Positions 59,301-64,000 of a DNA stretch of 64,000 bases are shown here, in pieces. A program made the position numbers and the translations under genes. The notes beneath the pieces were generated by a model, which was not told the DNA's origin, did not search any database, and saw only the letters and a program-made list of their open reading frames with translations. The stretch's first letter is position 1. The number at the start of each line of letters is the position of its first letter. Origin of the DNA: Azovibrio restrictus DSM 23866 (lineage in GTDB: Bacteria > Pseudomonadota > Gammaproteobacteria > Burkholderiales > Rhodocyclaceae); the NCBI RefSeq assembly GCF_000429665.1, contig NZ_AUCH01000004.1, positions 124,001-188,000 of the forward strand, written 5' to 3'.

Positions 59301-62300
59301 AGTTCCAGGCCGGCGCCCCCTACCTGCGCACCGCCCTGTTCGACCTGGAGCAGGACCCGGAGCGTCAGGGGCTGGCCACCGGGGCCTACGATCTGGTGAT
59401 CGCCGCCAATGTCCTGCACGCCACCCGCAGCATGGCCGACACCCTGGCCCGGGTGGGTTCCCTGCTGGCCCCGGGAGGGCTGCTGCTGGTCAACGAGACC
59501 AGCTGCGCCACCCTGTTCACCCACCTCACCTTCGGTCTGCTCGAAGGCTGGTGGCGGTTCACCGATCCCGAATGCCGCATTCCCGGCGCCCCGGCCCTGG
59601 AAACCGGCAGCTGGCACCGTCTGGTGGAAGCCGCCGGGCTGGAATGGGTGGCCGCCAGCCCGGCCGCCGAGCAGGCCCTGGGGCAGCAGCTCTGGGCCGC
59701 CCGCCGCCCTGGCCGGCCCGCTTCCAGGTCCGCATCTCAGCCCGTTGTTCAGGCCGCTGCTTCGTCCGCTGCACCCTCTGTTCTGCAGCCTGCCCCGGCA
59801 CCAGTGGCCGGGCCGGCGCAGCCGGCGGCCGGAGCGGGCGCCGCAACGCGGACCCTGCAGGCTCCGGCCGGGGACCTGCGCCGCCTGCTGCTGGAAACCC
59901 TGGCGGCCACCCTGAATCTGGCTCCGGCCGCCATCGATCCCCGGCTTTCCTTTGCCGACTACGGCCTGGATTCCATCCTCGGGGCCGAGCTGGTGCACCG
60001 CCTGCGCCAGCGCCTGGGGGTGTCCCTGCAGCAGACCGAACTGTTCGATTACCCGAATCTGGAGCAGCTGGCCGCCCTCCTGGAGCAGCGTGGCGCCCAA
60101 CCCCCCGTCGGGGCCGGGGAGGCGCAGGCTCCGGTGGTCACGGGCAGCAGCGAGCCTGCGCCGCTCCAGGTGCCGGCCAGCGTGGGCGGCGCCGTGGTCA
60201 GCATCGGCGCGGCGGCCGGGCCGCGGGAGCCCATCGCCATCGTCGGCTACAGCGGCCGCTTTGCCGGCTCGGAGGGGCCCGAGGCCCTGTGGCAGCATCT
60301 GCGGGCCGGCCGGGACCTGGTGCAGCCGGTCAGCCGCTTCGACCTGGCGCCCCATTACCGGGGCCAGGCGCCGGGCAGCTGGTGCGGTCATGGCAGCTTC
60401 ATCGACGGGGTGGACCGCTTCGATGCCCGCTTCTTCAACATCTCCGGGCTGGAAGCCACCTACATGGACCCCCAGCAGCGCCTGTTCCTGGAAGAGGCCT
60501 GGCGCACCCTGGAGCATGCCGGCCACGCCGGGGCGGACATGGCCGGCCGGGCCTGCGGCGTGTTCGTCGGCTGCGCCCACGGGGACTACCAGGAGCTGTT
60601 CCAGGAACAGCCCCCGGGCCAGGCCTTCTGGGGCAATACCTGCTCCCTGATCCCGGCCCGGATCGCCTACTACCTCAACCTGAAGGGCCCGGCGGTGGCC
60701 GTGGATACCGCCTGTTCCAGCTCCCTGGTGGCGGTGCACCTGGCCTGCCACAGCCTCTGGCAGGGGGAATCGGAGCTGGCCCTGGCCGGGGGCGTGTTCA
60801 TCCAGTCCTCGCCCCGTTTCTACCTGTACGCCAACCAGGCCCGGATGCTTTCCCCCAGCGGCCGCTGCGCCGCCTTCGGGGCCGGGGCCGACGGCATCGT
60901 GCCCGGGGAGGCCGTGGCCGCCGTGCTGCTGCGGCCCCTGTCTCAAGCCCTGGCGGACGGGGACACCATCCACGGGCTGATCGTCGCCACCGGCATCAAC
61001 CAGGACGGGGCCACCAACGGCATCACCGCCCCCAGCGCCCAGTCCCAGGAACAGCTCCTGGGCCAGGTGTACCGCCAGTACGGGATAGACCCGGGCCGCA
61101 TCGAACTGCTGGAGGCCCACGGCACCGGCACTCCCCTGGGCGACCCCATCGAGCACGAGGCCCTGAGCCGGGCCTTCCGGGGCTGGAGCGAGGCACGGGG
61201 CTACTGCGCCCTGGGATCGGTCAAGTCCAACCTGGGCCATGCCACCACGGCGGCCGGCATCACCGGCCTGGTCAAGGTGCTGCTGGCCCTGGGGCACGAG
61301 GAGATTCCTCCCACCCTGCACGCCAGTCCTCCCAACCCGGCCCTGGACCTGGAGCACAGCCCCTTCTACCTGAACGGGCAGCTCCGGCCCTGGCCGCGCC
61401 GGCCCGGGGCGCCGCGTCTGGCCGGGGTCAGCTCCTTCGGTTTCGGCGGCACCAATGCCCACCTGGTGCTGCAGGAGGCCCCGTCCTCGCCGGTCCGGGA
61501 GGTCCAGCGGCCGGTCTGGCTGTTCGTCCTCTCGGCCATCTCGGCCGAGGCCCTGGCCGGGCAGGCCGACGACCTGGCCGCCTGGCTCCAGGAGCGGCCG
61601 GTGGCGCCGGCCTCCCTGGCCAGCACCCTGGCCCTGGGGCGGCGGCACGGGGAACAGCGGCTAGCGGTGCTGGCCGCCGGGGCAAAGGAACTGGCCGAAG
61701 CGCTGCTGGCCTGGCGGCAGGGGCAGGCCCCGGCCGGAGTGCATGAGGGGGTCCGGGGCGCCAGCCCGGCTCCGGCCGCACGGCCCGATCTGCCAGAACT
61801 GCGGCGGCTGATCGAAGCGGAGCCGGAGCGTTACCGGGCCGCCCTGGAAACCCTGGCCCAGGCCTTCCTGGCCGGGGATGACGAAGCGCCGGGCCTGGCC
61901 CTGGCGGACCTGGCGCCCAGCCGCATTTCCCTGCCGGGCACCCGTTTCATGGGCAAGTCCTACTGGGTCGGGCAGGGCAGGGGCGGTTTGGCAGGGCGCG
62001 GAGGGAGTGCTGCCGGCGGCAGCGCGCGAGGCGTAGAGTTTGCCGGGGAGGCAGCCGGGGAGGATGGCGCGGCCCCGGGCGCCGCTGCGGCCAGCCGGGC
62101 CGCCGCCGTTTCCGGACCCAGCCGCCGGGAGCTGGCCCTGGAGCCTATCCCTGAAGCAGCGCCCGGATTGGCGCCGGCAGCGCCCCGGCAAGCGGCGCCG
62201 GCCTTCCCCATCCGTCTGGCCCCGGTCCGGGCCTGGGACGAAGCCGGGCCGGCGCCGTCGGTCTGGCGTCCCGTGTCTCTGGCGCCCCTGGGGGGCGCTG

Positions 62301-64000
62301 CGGCGGCTCCGGGGGGAACCCTGCAGCGCCTGGAGGATGAAGCAGGGGTGCGCCGCCTGCTCCTGGACGGGGTCCTCGACCAGCCCCTGCTGGCGGCCCT
62401 GGCCCAGGCGCTGCAGCAGGCAGCCGCCGCGCCCGACGTCCATGTCCTGCTGCTGCAGGGCAACTGGCAGGGGGATGAACGGGATGCGGGCGCCGCCCTG
62501 CTGCTGGATTGCCCCTTGCCCGTGATCGCTGCGCCCACGGGGGCGCAAGGCCTGGCCCTGGCGGCCGGGGCGGATTTCCTGGTGCTGGCCAGGGCGGGGA
62601 GCTACCGCCGCCCGGCCGCCGCCGATCCCCTGACTCTGGTCCTGCTGGCCCGCCGTTTCGGCCCCCTGCCGGGCGGGGCCGCTGGCGGTGAAAACATCGA
62701 TGCCGGGACCCTGGCCCGGGGCGCCCTGGTCGTGGAACCGGGGCTGCAGGCAAGCCAGGCCCTGGCCCTGGCGCGCCAGGTGGCGGCCGCGCCCCGGGGC
62801 GCCCTGCTGGCCCTCAAGGCCCACATGCGCCGGGGGCCCCAGGTGCCCGAGGGGCTGCCCGGCCCCGCCCTGGGCGCGGCGGAACTTGCAGCCGGGCCCG
62901 CCGGGCCGGAGGAAAGCACCGCCTGGGGGCAGGGCCAGCCCATCGCCCTGGATTCCCCGGTGATGCGCCTGGAACTGTATCCGGACGGGGTGGCCCTGCT
63001 GCAGATGCAGGAGCGCGAGCAGCGCAACTGCTTCACCCCGGCCTTCATGGCCGGTCTGGAGGAGGTGTTCGCCCGCTTGCAGCGCCTGCCCGGCTGCAAG
63101 GTCCTGGTGCTCACCGGCCACGGGGCCTACTTCGCCTGCGGCGGCACCCGGGAAGGGCTGGAAAGCCTGCAGCGGGGGGACAGCCATTTCACCGACCAGC
63201 GCATCTACAGCCTGCCCCTGGAATTTCCCCTGCCGGTGATCGCCGCCATGCAGGGGCATGCCATCGGCGCCGGCTGGTCCCTGGGCCTGTTCTGCGACCA
63301 GGCCCTGTACGCCGCCGACAGCGTCTATCACAGCAACTACCTGCAGTTCGGCTTCACTCCCGGGGCCGGGGCCACCCTGGTGTTTCCCCGCCGTCTGGGG
63401 GACGACCTGGGCCGGGAGGTGCTGTTCTCCGCCCGGGAATGGAAGGGGCGGGAACTGGCCGGGCGCTGCCCGGACCTGAGCGCCCGGCCCCGGGAGCAGG
63501 TGCTGCCCCTGGCCCTGGCCCTGGCCCACCGGCTGGCCCGCCAGTCCCGGGCCGATCTGGAGGCCGCCAAGGCCGCCGCCGCCGCGCCCCTGCGCCAGCG
63601 GCTGGAAGCAGTACTGGCACAGGAACTGGCCATGCACGACACCACCTTCATCGGTAATCCCCTGGTCCTGGAGCGCATCCAGCAGCACTTCGCCGGTCTG
63701 CCGCCGGCTCCGGCCCCGGCTCCTGCGCCCTCCCTGGGGCGGGAAGCCGTGCATCGGGCCCTGCGGGAGACCCTGGCCGAAGAACTGCTGCTGGACCCGG
63801 CGGAAATCAGTGAAAGCAGCAGCTTCCTGGCCCTGGGTCTGGATTCCATTCTGGCGGTGACCTGGATCCGCAAGCTGAACGCCCGGCTGGGCCTGGATCT
63901 GCCCGCCACCTGCGTCTATGCCCATCCCAGCGTCGGGGCCCTGCTGACGGAGCTGTTGGGCCGCCTGCCCAGCCCGCCGCCCGCCAGCGCACCGGTGCCG
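46043..64000 (+). CDS. Giant trans-AT polyketide synthase, five modules seen, 3' end beyond window
   Basis: GTG at 46043, four bp after the AT-ER stop, opens a frame that I read to 64000 without meeting a stop; it has at least 5,986 codons. No AT domain occurs. Order: KS1 (Cys177, His312, His358), DH1, KR1, ACP1 (Ser1353); KS2 (Cys1605), degenerate DH, ACP2 (Ser2434); KS3 (Cys2679), KR3, ACP3 (Ser3447); KS4 (Cys3701), pseudo-ACP (Pro4036 where Ser should be), C-methyltransferase, ACP4 (Ser4644); KS5 (Cys4891), degenerate enoyl-CoA-hydratase-like domain, ECH2-like domain, ACP5 (Ser5935, Trp5941). KS domains carry the DTxCS or DTACA and HGTGT-type motifs. It lacks a loading module and a terminal release domain in view, so it is one internal part of a longer assembly line. 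The product is not identifiable. Confidence 0.93.
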   Translation, partial: MRRSPEREAIAIIGVGVRLPGADSLEQFWGHLAAGRSLISEVPARRWDSRALEAELARGGPGGRIRGGFLADADAFDAAFFNISPREAAWMDPQQRFALELAWQAIEDAACPASALAGSNTGVFMGVCHWDYAELLEKHLTRLDAYAPTGIAFSIIANRVSHFFDLRGPSVTNDTACAASLTSIHEAVTALQEGRCTQALAGGVNLIWSPNHFVTFSRNGMLSREGASRAFDARADGYVRGEGGAMLLLKPLDQALADGDPIRGVIRASGVNHGGRTNSLTVTNPRAQAELIASTLKDAGLGPESIDYIEAHGTGTPLGDPIEISGLKEAFARLHQEAGSQPRPGSCGIGSVKTNIGHLEGAAGVAGVVKVLAALGHECLPANVDFAALNPLIDLEGSPFRIQQQASPWPRQPGRPRRAGVSAFGFGGSNAHLVLEEAPLREAGADLATGPWLLPLSARDAGRLPALAAQLRDWLAQADAGLSLADLAWTLQAGREALAARVLWQVDSLPALSAALDDFLVRGMDSPLLFTPGAGTDPAARLAARWLAGEGLTATDWQSLSEGVPARRLHLPTYPFARERHWMDASLGPRDDGAAPHPLLHRNQSRLGLQCYRSSFMGNEFFWAEHHVGERQLLPGVVCLEMARAAWSLAAGRAQEPACSLEQVVWRRPIQAGEAPTRLEIRLSPREGEKLGFEIATQEDPDALLVQGQVGPLAAGEEAFLDLAHWRAGTQTLEPAALYARLAATGMHHGPSFQAVTALYRGEGHLLARLKLSRRLGPTLGAYALHPILLDAAIQPWIGLEPEGPLSGAAVPFSCRQVEVLGPCTDTLWALLQPLDGGQEGLRRLRITLADGEGRVRLRFQDLALRLVAPEAGQEALLFSAPTWEAAPLPPPDPAREGPRTRVLHGGFAAASVAAWQQQLQEAGRPDLQLEALPAVPAGQDPAQAWCEALCQRLLATRAEPGRQQWLILLPRGWQPRAAAALGALLRSLAAEQPRWSGAVLTLDPGLTPGQVGSLLAAEALREDGYSEIDYDPEGQRRVCRPRLLELPPATPYAGAGVVWVTGGAGGLGQHFAAWLAERGAAHVVLSSRSGAPRDWTAGPGGRCQVHERPCDVTDAAQVRQVADWISRELGPLRGVIHGAGILRDGYLQQKAPGDLAAVFAPKVLGLQHLEQVTRDQPLDFFVLCSSIAATLGNPGQSDYAAANAWMEAWAREGAGRIAIAWPLWEAGGMQVEGATRAALQRRFGSAPLPTARALEALERILAARGPAAVTVHYGRPERLEQVLAGYGAAPAPLRAAAAPAPGAQRSAPVPDSPEALEARTIAWLRDLLGELIQMAPEKIHPRRRLEEYGLDSIVIVEMTGRMEEALGPLSKTLFFEYVDLAGVAGHLVAEQGPALAALFAGGEAEAPAPAASPEPEPETDAGPRVETPGDAHDIAIVGLSLHVAGADDQDSFWDMLAQGRHQFRPLPESRWAHDSLVHPERDVLGKTVVRSGAFLDHLDRFDPRYFRISQAEAELMSPEVRLFLQSAVEAFEDAGYSRETLQRRYGGQVAVIVGTMTNDYNLYGFQNMLQRGALASGSYTGTVPNMVSYYYGFTGPSYFLDTMCSAAATCVLEAVHMLRAGRVPMVLAGGISLLLHPQKLIATSQEHFTSKTAEVIRGYGLGADGTILGEGVGSLVLKRLEDARRDGDHIYGVIKGGGISNAGIRNGFTVPNPHQQAAAIGAALADAGVDPASIGYIEGHGSGTALGDPIEIRALNEVYGKAMGQALTCPIGTVKSNVAHLLGAAALPGIVKVLLQMQRGQLVPSLHADTLNPNIPFADTPFRVQRQLEPWRRRQDGAGRELPLRAGVTSIGAGGINVHLILEEAPPRRPPAAPGGPVLLPFSAMNPERLRLVLERCCAWLEQQPQVELADLAWTLQVGRNELPCRLALVAADAASARRNLLAFLAGEAVAGLEYVPSILERDLQPAPGAVDQALAAGRWAELGAWWCAGVAVPWEQQPGAAARQRLSLPSYPFESVRCWYQEYPDAPSVLHPLGAGLKLHPFVGQNHSDRHGLCYRTSIYLNELLDYVYSQSRQPRLLPTAVLEMLLGVARAAGFPAGSGLADLEAGLLGLEWQPGRLLEARVLEAAGQPLVQLTALAADGPAQVFARARLLAPAGRHGQQDLAALQASALEQLDRAAFYRALGTRQLGFGPYQEVLQGLWRLPQGGMLGALRREPPRQDHFPRQLSLPPQVLGGIWQALCLAQTGPLLEPGRLAALELTGADALSAAWVLLQPEAAGDWQVLVLDEAGQELASLRGLGLEAPRRLEADPGLTPVPVPAAVVGQGAGQGAGLETGQGSAPARAAALSPDRRQLELPGAAGMPANAAVGPAPNLTSNPAAQAPATAAVAAVAPAPAPGAALLPGLRELVAGLLKFDPAQIEPRASFHDLGFDSISLTRLTGEINAGYGTDLSPAIFYECEHLAALADWLAARGARAVADPAAGDAAAGPAAGATQPLPAAPALAVSGAPAAGRQVAIVAYAARLPGSPDAASFFQHLLEGRDLVGPLPLARYPAAYRARMEAAGFPLLGGFLADIDRFDAAAFKTSPHEAQRLDPQQRLLLETAWRAMEHGGYRPGDLPADCGVFVGISGRDYASLLQDLGVPADAHVATGNSLAMAANRLSWQFNLHGPSEAVDTACSSSLVALLRAVDCIRSGRSEMALAAGVNLALALEGFAGPWQAGMLSPGGRCRSFSSAADGYVRGEGVVVLLLKELAAAERDGDAIWGLVAGGAENHGGHAGALTAPSARAQAELVQRAMAGIDPASIGYIEAHGTGTPLGDPVEVNGLKLAYGALAGSGAPARIGLGSVKSSIGHLEAAAGLAGVLKVLLALEAGELPPTLHCARINPYIDLSGTPFHLVRERQPWPRGRDADGRELPRRAGVSSFGFGGSNAHLVLEEYRGEGRRRRQPLPPRVFADSRYWLPGPEAAAGESGADGVLLFAPRWTAAALEPGAGPAFQAHQVLAWGLALAPGENAPQVLPPAVLAGSPAACYSALAARLLEALQQFLGREPRGNLLFQLALPATREGRLYAGLGALLDSAMAEHPRLSCQLLELPAGWPEAKLLDCLRAEARGGRHRRVRYEGPDGAGRQVRGWEELARPAAPASRWRADGVYLISGGLGALGRQVAAHVARLAPGATLVLAGASPLDPERQQALTRLQQQGVRASYLAVDMADPADPAAVAALVQHCRSVHGGLHGVIHCAGIHRDRGLLRKTPEEFLAVLAPKVQGAEALLQACQGLALEVFLLFSSLAGAVGNAGQVDYAAANGFLDALAEQQGAPLVALDWPLWREGGMQVDAAGEAAFFARMGQRPLETGAGLEALEAGLASGRAQVAVLGGELEAMRAFFRGAPMLPGREAAQAEALPAASATALVRAVEGRLGALLGELTGLPAAAIQPGEPLEQYGIDSLMIKRLNQALGSHFQQLSQTLFFEHRSLAQVAAHLAAAQPEACRAWTGTVTETAAAAGPDRISAALPAPSPIPVPQAGEPIAIIGISGRYPGAGNLEAFWANLAAGRECIGDIPPERWSLADFFEPDPDLAVARGLSYCRRGGFLEGFADFDPLFFRISPREAAAMDPQERLFLMQAWAACEDAAYSRERLESQHGSRVGVFVGVTKQGYGLHPAWVEEGGARIRPGTSFASVANRVSFHLGLKGPSLPVDTMCSSSLTAIHEACAHLRRGECELALAGGVNLYLHPQQYVELCAARMLSPDGHCRSFGAGGNGFVPGEGVGCLVLKPLSRALADGDRIHALIRGSAINHGGKTAGYTVPSPGAQGQVVREALAQAGVAPEQISYLEAHGTGTELGDPIEFTGLCQAFGPLPAGSCALGSVKSGIGHLEAAAGIAGVTKVLLQMRHGQLAPSLHGETLNPLIPWAAAPFRLQTRLEPWPRSGRPWLAGVSSFGAGGANAHLVLEAWPQAEAPATAAGPEAILLSARDERGLRAAAGQLLAFLASASVGAADSGTAGLLPELTRLAGELCSVAPEELEPGEELDSYGFDPVQRQALRRALEQRYGLTLDPAAAACWRDLAAVAGSLAAALPPGGAAAPAAGPVDLTDLAWTLQLGREAMEQRLAILADSPADLAARLEAWLAGREQPERVWRGSVGEGRRTLGLLAQEPDIQALTGRWLEAGELPRVLGLWVQGLPVDWRRLPRSRPGRPCSAPTYPFARETYWLPDPAGSGPLARVLQDEPEGRETLLAAQQELEQQLARLVPTLLQGLELSSAAPWPAWRTALERLLAAHPRAMSGEAAAARAAWQAYRARPGPAQAQTALVDGVLAALPEILAGRLPATAVMFPGGRLEQVEAVYKQNPVAARFSLQLARAAAAWVGARQGQGGLRILEVGAGTGGTTVQVLEALAPLAGSIAEYCYTDLSRAFLIHGERQFQAGAPYLRTALFDLEQDPERQGLATGAYDLVIAANVLHATRSMADTLARVGSLLAPGGLLLVNETSCATLFTHLTFGLLEGWWRFTDPECRIPGAPALETGSWHRLVEAAGLEWVAASPAAEQALGQQLWAARRPGRPASRSASQPVVQAAASSAAPSVLQPAPAPVAGPAQPAAGAGAATRTLQAPAGDLRRLLLETLAATLNLAPAAIDPRLSFADYGLDSILGAELVHRLRQRLGVSLQQTELFDYPNLEQLAALLEQRGAQPPVGAGEAQAPVVTGSSEPAPLQVPASVGGAVVSIGAAAGPREPIAIVGYSGRFAGSEGPEALWQHLRAGRDLVQPVSRFDLAPHYRGQAPGSWCGHGSFIDGVDRFDARFFNISGLEATYMDPQQRLFLEEAWRTLEHAGHAGADMAGRACGVFVGCAHGDYQELFQEQPPGQAFWGNTCSLIPARIAYYLNLKGPAVAVDTACSSSLVAVHLACHSLWQGESELALAGGVFIQSSPRFYLYANQARMLSPSGRCAAFGAGADGIVPGEAVAAVLLRPLSQALADGDTIHGLIVATGINQDGATNGITAPSAQSQEQLLGQVYRQYGIDPGRIELLEAHGTGTPLGDPIEHEALSRAFRGWSEARGYCALGSVKSNLGHATTAAGITGLVKVLLALGHEEIPPTLHASPPNPALDLEHSPFYLNGQLRPWPRRPGAPRLAGVSSFGFGGTNAHLVLQEAPSSPVREVQRPVWLFVLSAISAEALAGQADDLAAWLQERPVAPASLASTLALGRRHGEQRLAVLAAGAKELAEALLAWRQGQAPAGVHEGVRGASPAPAARPDLPELRRLIEAEPERYRAALETLAQAFLAGDDEAPGLALADLAPSRISLPGTRFMGKSYWVGQGRGGLAGRGGSAAGGSARGVEFAGEAAGEDGAAPGAAAASRAAAVSGPSRRELALEPIPEAAPGLAPAAPRQAAPAFPIRLAPVRAWDEAGPAPSVWRPVSLAPLGGAAAAPGGTLQRLEDEAGVRRLLLDGVLDQPLLAALAQALQQAAAAPDVHVLLLQGNWQGDERDAGAALLLDCPLPVIAAPTGAQGLALAAGADFLVLARAGSYRRPAAADPLTLVLLARRFGPLPGGAAGGENIDAGTLARGALVVEPGLQASQALALARQVAAAPRGALLALKAHMRRGPQVPEGLPGPALGAAELAAGPAGPEESTAWGQGQPIALDSPVMRLELYPDGVALLQMQEREQRNCFTPAFMAGLEEVFARLQRLPGCKVLVLTGHGAYFACGGTREGLESLQRGDSHFTDQRIYSLPLEFPLPVIAAMQGHAIGAGWSLGLFCDQALYAADSVYHSNYLQFGFTPGAGATLVFPRRLGDDLGREVLFSAREWKGRELAGRCPDLSARPREQVLPLALALAHRLARQSRADLEAAKAAAAAPLRQRLEAVLAQELAMHDTTFIGNPLVLERIQQHFAGLPPAPAPAPAPSLGREAVHRALRETLAEELLLDPAEISESSSFLALGLDSILAVTWIRKLNARLGLDLPATCVYAHPSVGALLTELLGRLPSPPPASAPVP
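50331..53580 (+). other. PKS module 2: KS-dead DH-ACP
   Basis: KS2 starts at 50338 and carries DTMCSAA (Cys1605), the variant GHGSGTALGDP for the first His and KSNVAHLLG for the second, so the triad is intact. A DH-like fold at about 52170-52950 has LDYVYSQSRQPRLLP, where the catalytic His is Tyr2069. The second half (LPPQVLGGIWQ) lacks the Asp, so it should not dehydrate. A disordered Ala/Pro linker follows, then ACP2 with FDSISLTRL. The expected unit is a beta-keto extension. Confidence 0.75.
53581..56615 (+). other. PKS module 3: KS-KR-ACP
   Basis: KS3 begins near 53585 and has DTACSSSLVA (Cys2679), EAHGTGTPLGDP and SSIGHLEAAAG. KR3 spans about 54940-56220 with YLISGGLGALGRQVAAHVA, the catalytic Ser in LLFSSLAGAVGNAG and Tyr in VDYAAANGF. 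IHRDRG near the active site suggests a B-type configuration. ACP3 has GIDSLMIKRL. The unit predicted is a beta-hydroxy one. Confidence 0.78.
56616..60225 (+). other. PKS module 4: KS-(pseudo-ACP)-C-methyltransferase-ACP
   Basis: KS4 starts at 56619 with DTMCSSSLTA (Cys3701) and EAHGTGTELGDP. Within the linker a carrier-like segment reads SYGFDPVQRQALRRALEQ, with Pro4036 in place of the pantetheine Ser. The methyltransferase at about 59070-59690 has the SAM loop LEVGAGTGGTTVQVLEAL, then DLVIAANVLHATRSMADTLA and LAPGGLLLVNETS. ACP4 has YGLDSILGAEL. An alpha-methylated beta-keto unit is expected. Confidence 0.78.
60226..64000 (+). other. PKS module 5: KS-ECH(degenerate)-ECH2-ACP(W), beta-branching type
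   Basis: KS5 starts at 60228 (DTACSSSLVA, Cys4891; EAHGTGTPLGDP; SNLGHATTAAG). After a long linker an enoyl-CoA-hydratase-like segment (about 62255-62800) has DCPLPVIAAPTGAQG but lacks the usual GGG oxyanion loop. A second hydratase-like domain (62955-63640) reads VLVLTGHGAYFACGGTREGL, FTDQRIYSL and YLQFGFTPGAGATL, matching ECH2 (PksI-like) decarboxylases. ACP5 reads LDSILAVTW, with Trp5941 six residues after Ser5935. Confidence 0.8.

Overview
This is a GC-rich Gram-negative chromosomal window. The RND tripartite pump, outer-membrane phospholipase A, TonB receptor, class I PhaC, RlmF, and a tRNA-Ser with an encoded CCA all fit a betaproteobacterium. A Rhodocyclales-like origin is my best guess from general gene content, not a proven assignment.

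Layout. 1-11.4 kb: the end of an MdtA-type adaptor, two RND pump subunits (mdtB, mdtC) and an OprM-type outer-membrane lipoprotein. These are followed by a family-5 solute-binding lipoprotein with a C-terminal membrane helix, a SIMPL-domain protein and an L,D-transpeptidase. 11.4-20.8 kb: a visibly AT-richer accessory island with nearly every gene on the minus strand. It holds small immunity-like, zinc-ribbon and membrane proteins, a 44-residue membrane ORF, a broken IS5-family transposase, a 78/79-bp direct repeat that is the 5' end of a duplicated gene, an attC-like hairpin, and an AIPR-family protein with a nuclease-like N-terminus. 20.9-43 kb: GC-rich housekeeping and metabolic genes (methyltransferase, AAA ATPase, rlmF, rhodanese, SagB-type oxidoreductase, TonB receptor, rarA, pldA, M14 peptidase, serS, mltF, tRNA-Ser, Fur-family regulator, phaC, ADP-ribosylglycohydrolase).

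41.6-64 kb: the left end of a trans-acyltransferase polyketide synthase cluster. A thioesterase and a 4'-phosphopantetheinyl transferase run left. A free-standing AT-ER (FabD-PfaD) protein and one enormous PKS run right. The PKS frame was read codon by codon from the GTG at 46043 to the window end with no stop, giving at least 5,986 codons. It carries five KS domains and no AT in any module: KS-DH-KR-ACP / KS-DH(dead)-ACP / KS-pseudoACP-MT-ACP-type modules and a last module KS-(degenerate ECH)-ECH2-ACP. The last ACP has the DSxxxxxW signature of beta-branching carrier proteins.

How it works together: the trans AT would load malonyl units on the AT-less modules, the PPTase would activate the ACPs, and the thioesterase would edit or release chains. 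The last module predicts a beta-alkyl branch, so an HMG-CoA-synthase cassette is expected beyond the right edge. The loading module, the terminal release domain and the cassette are not in view, so the product cannot be named.
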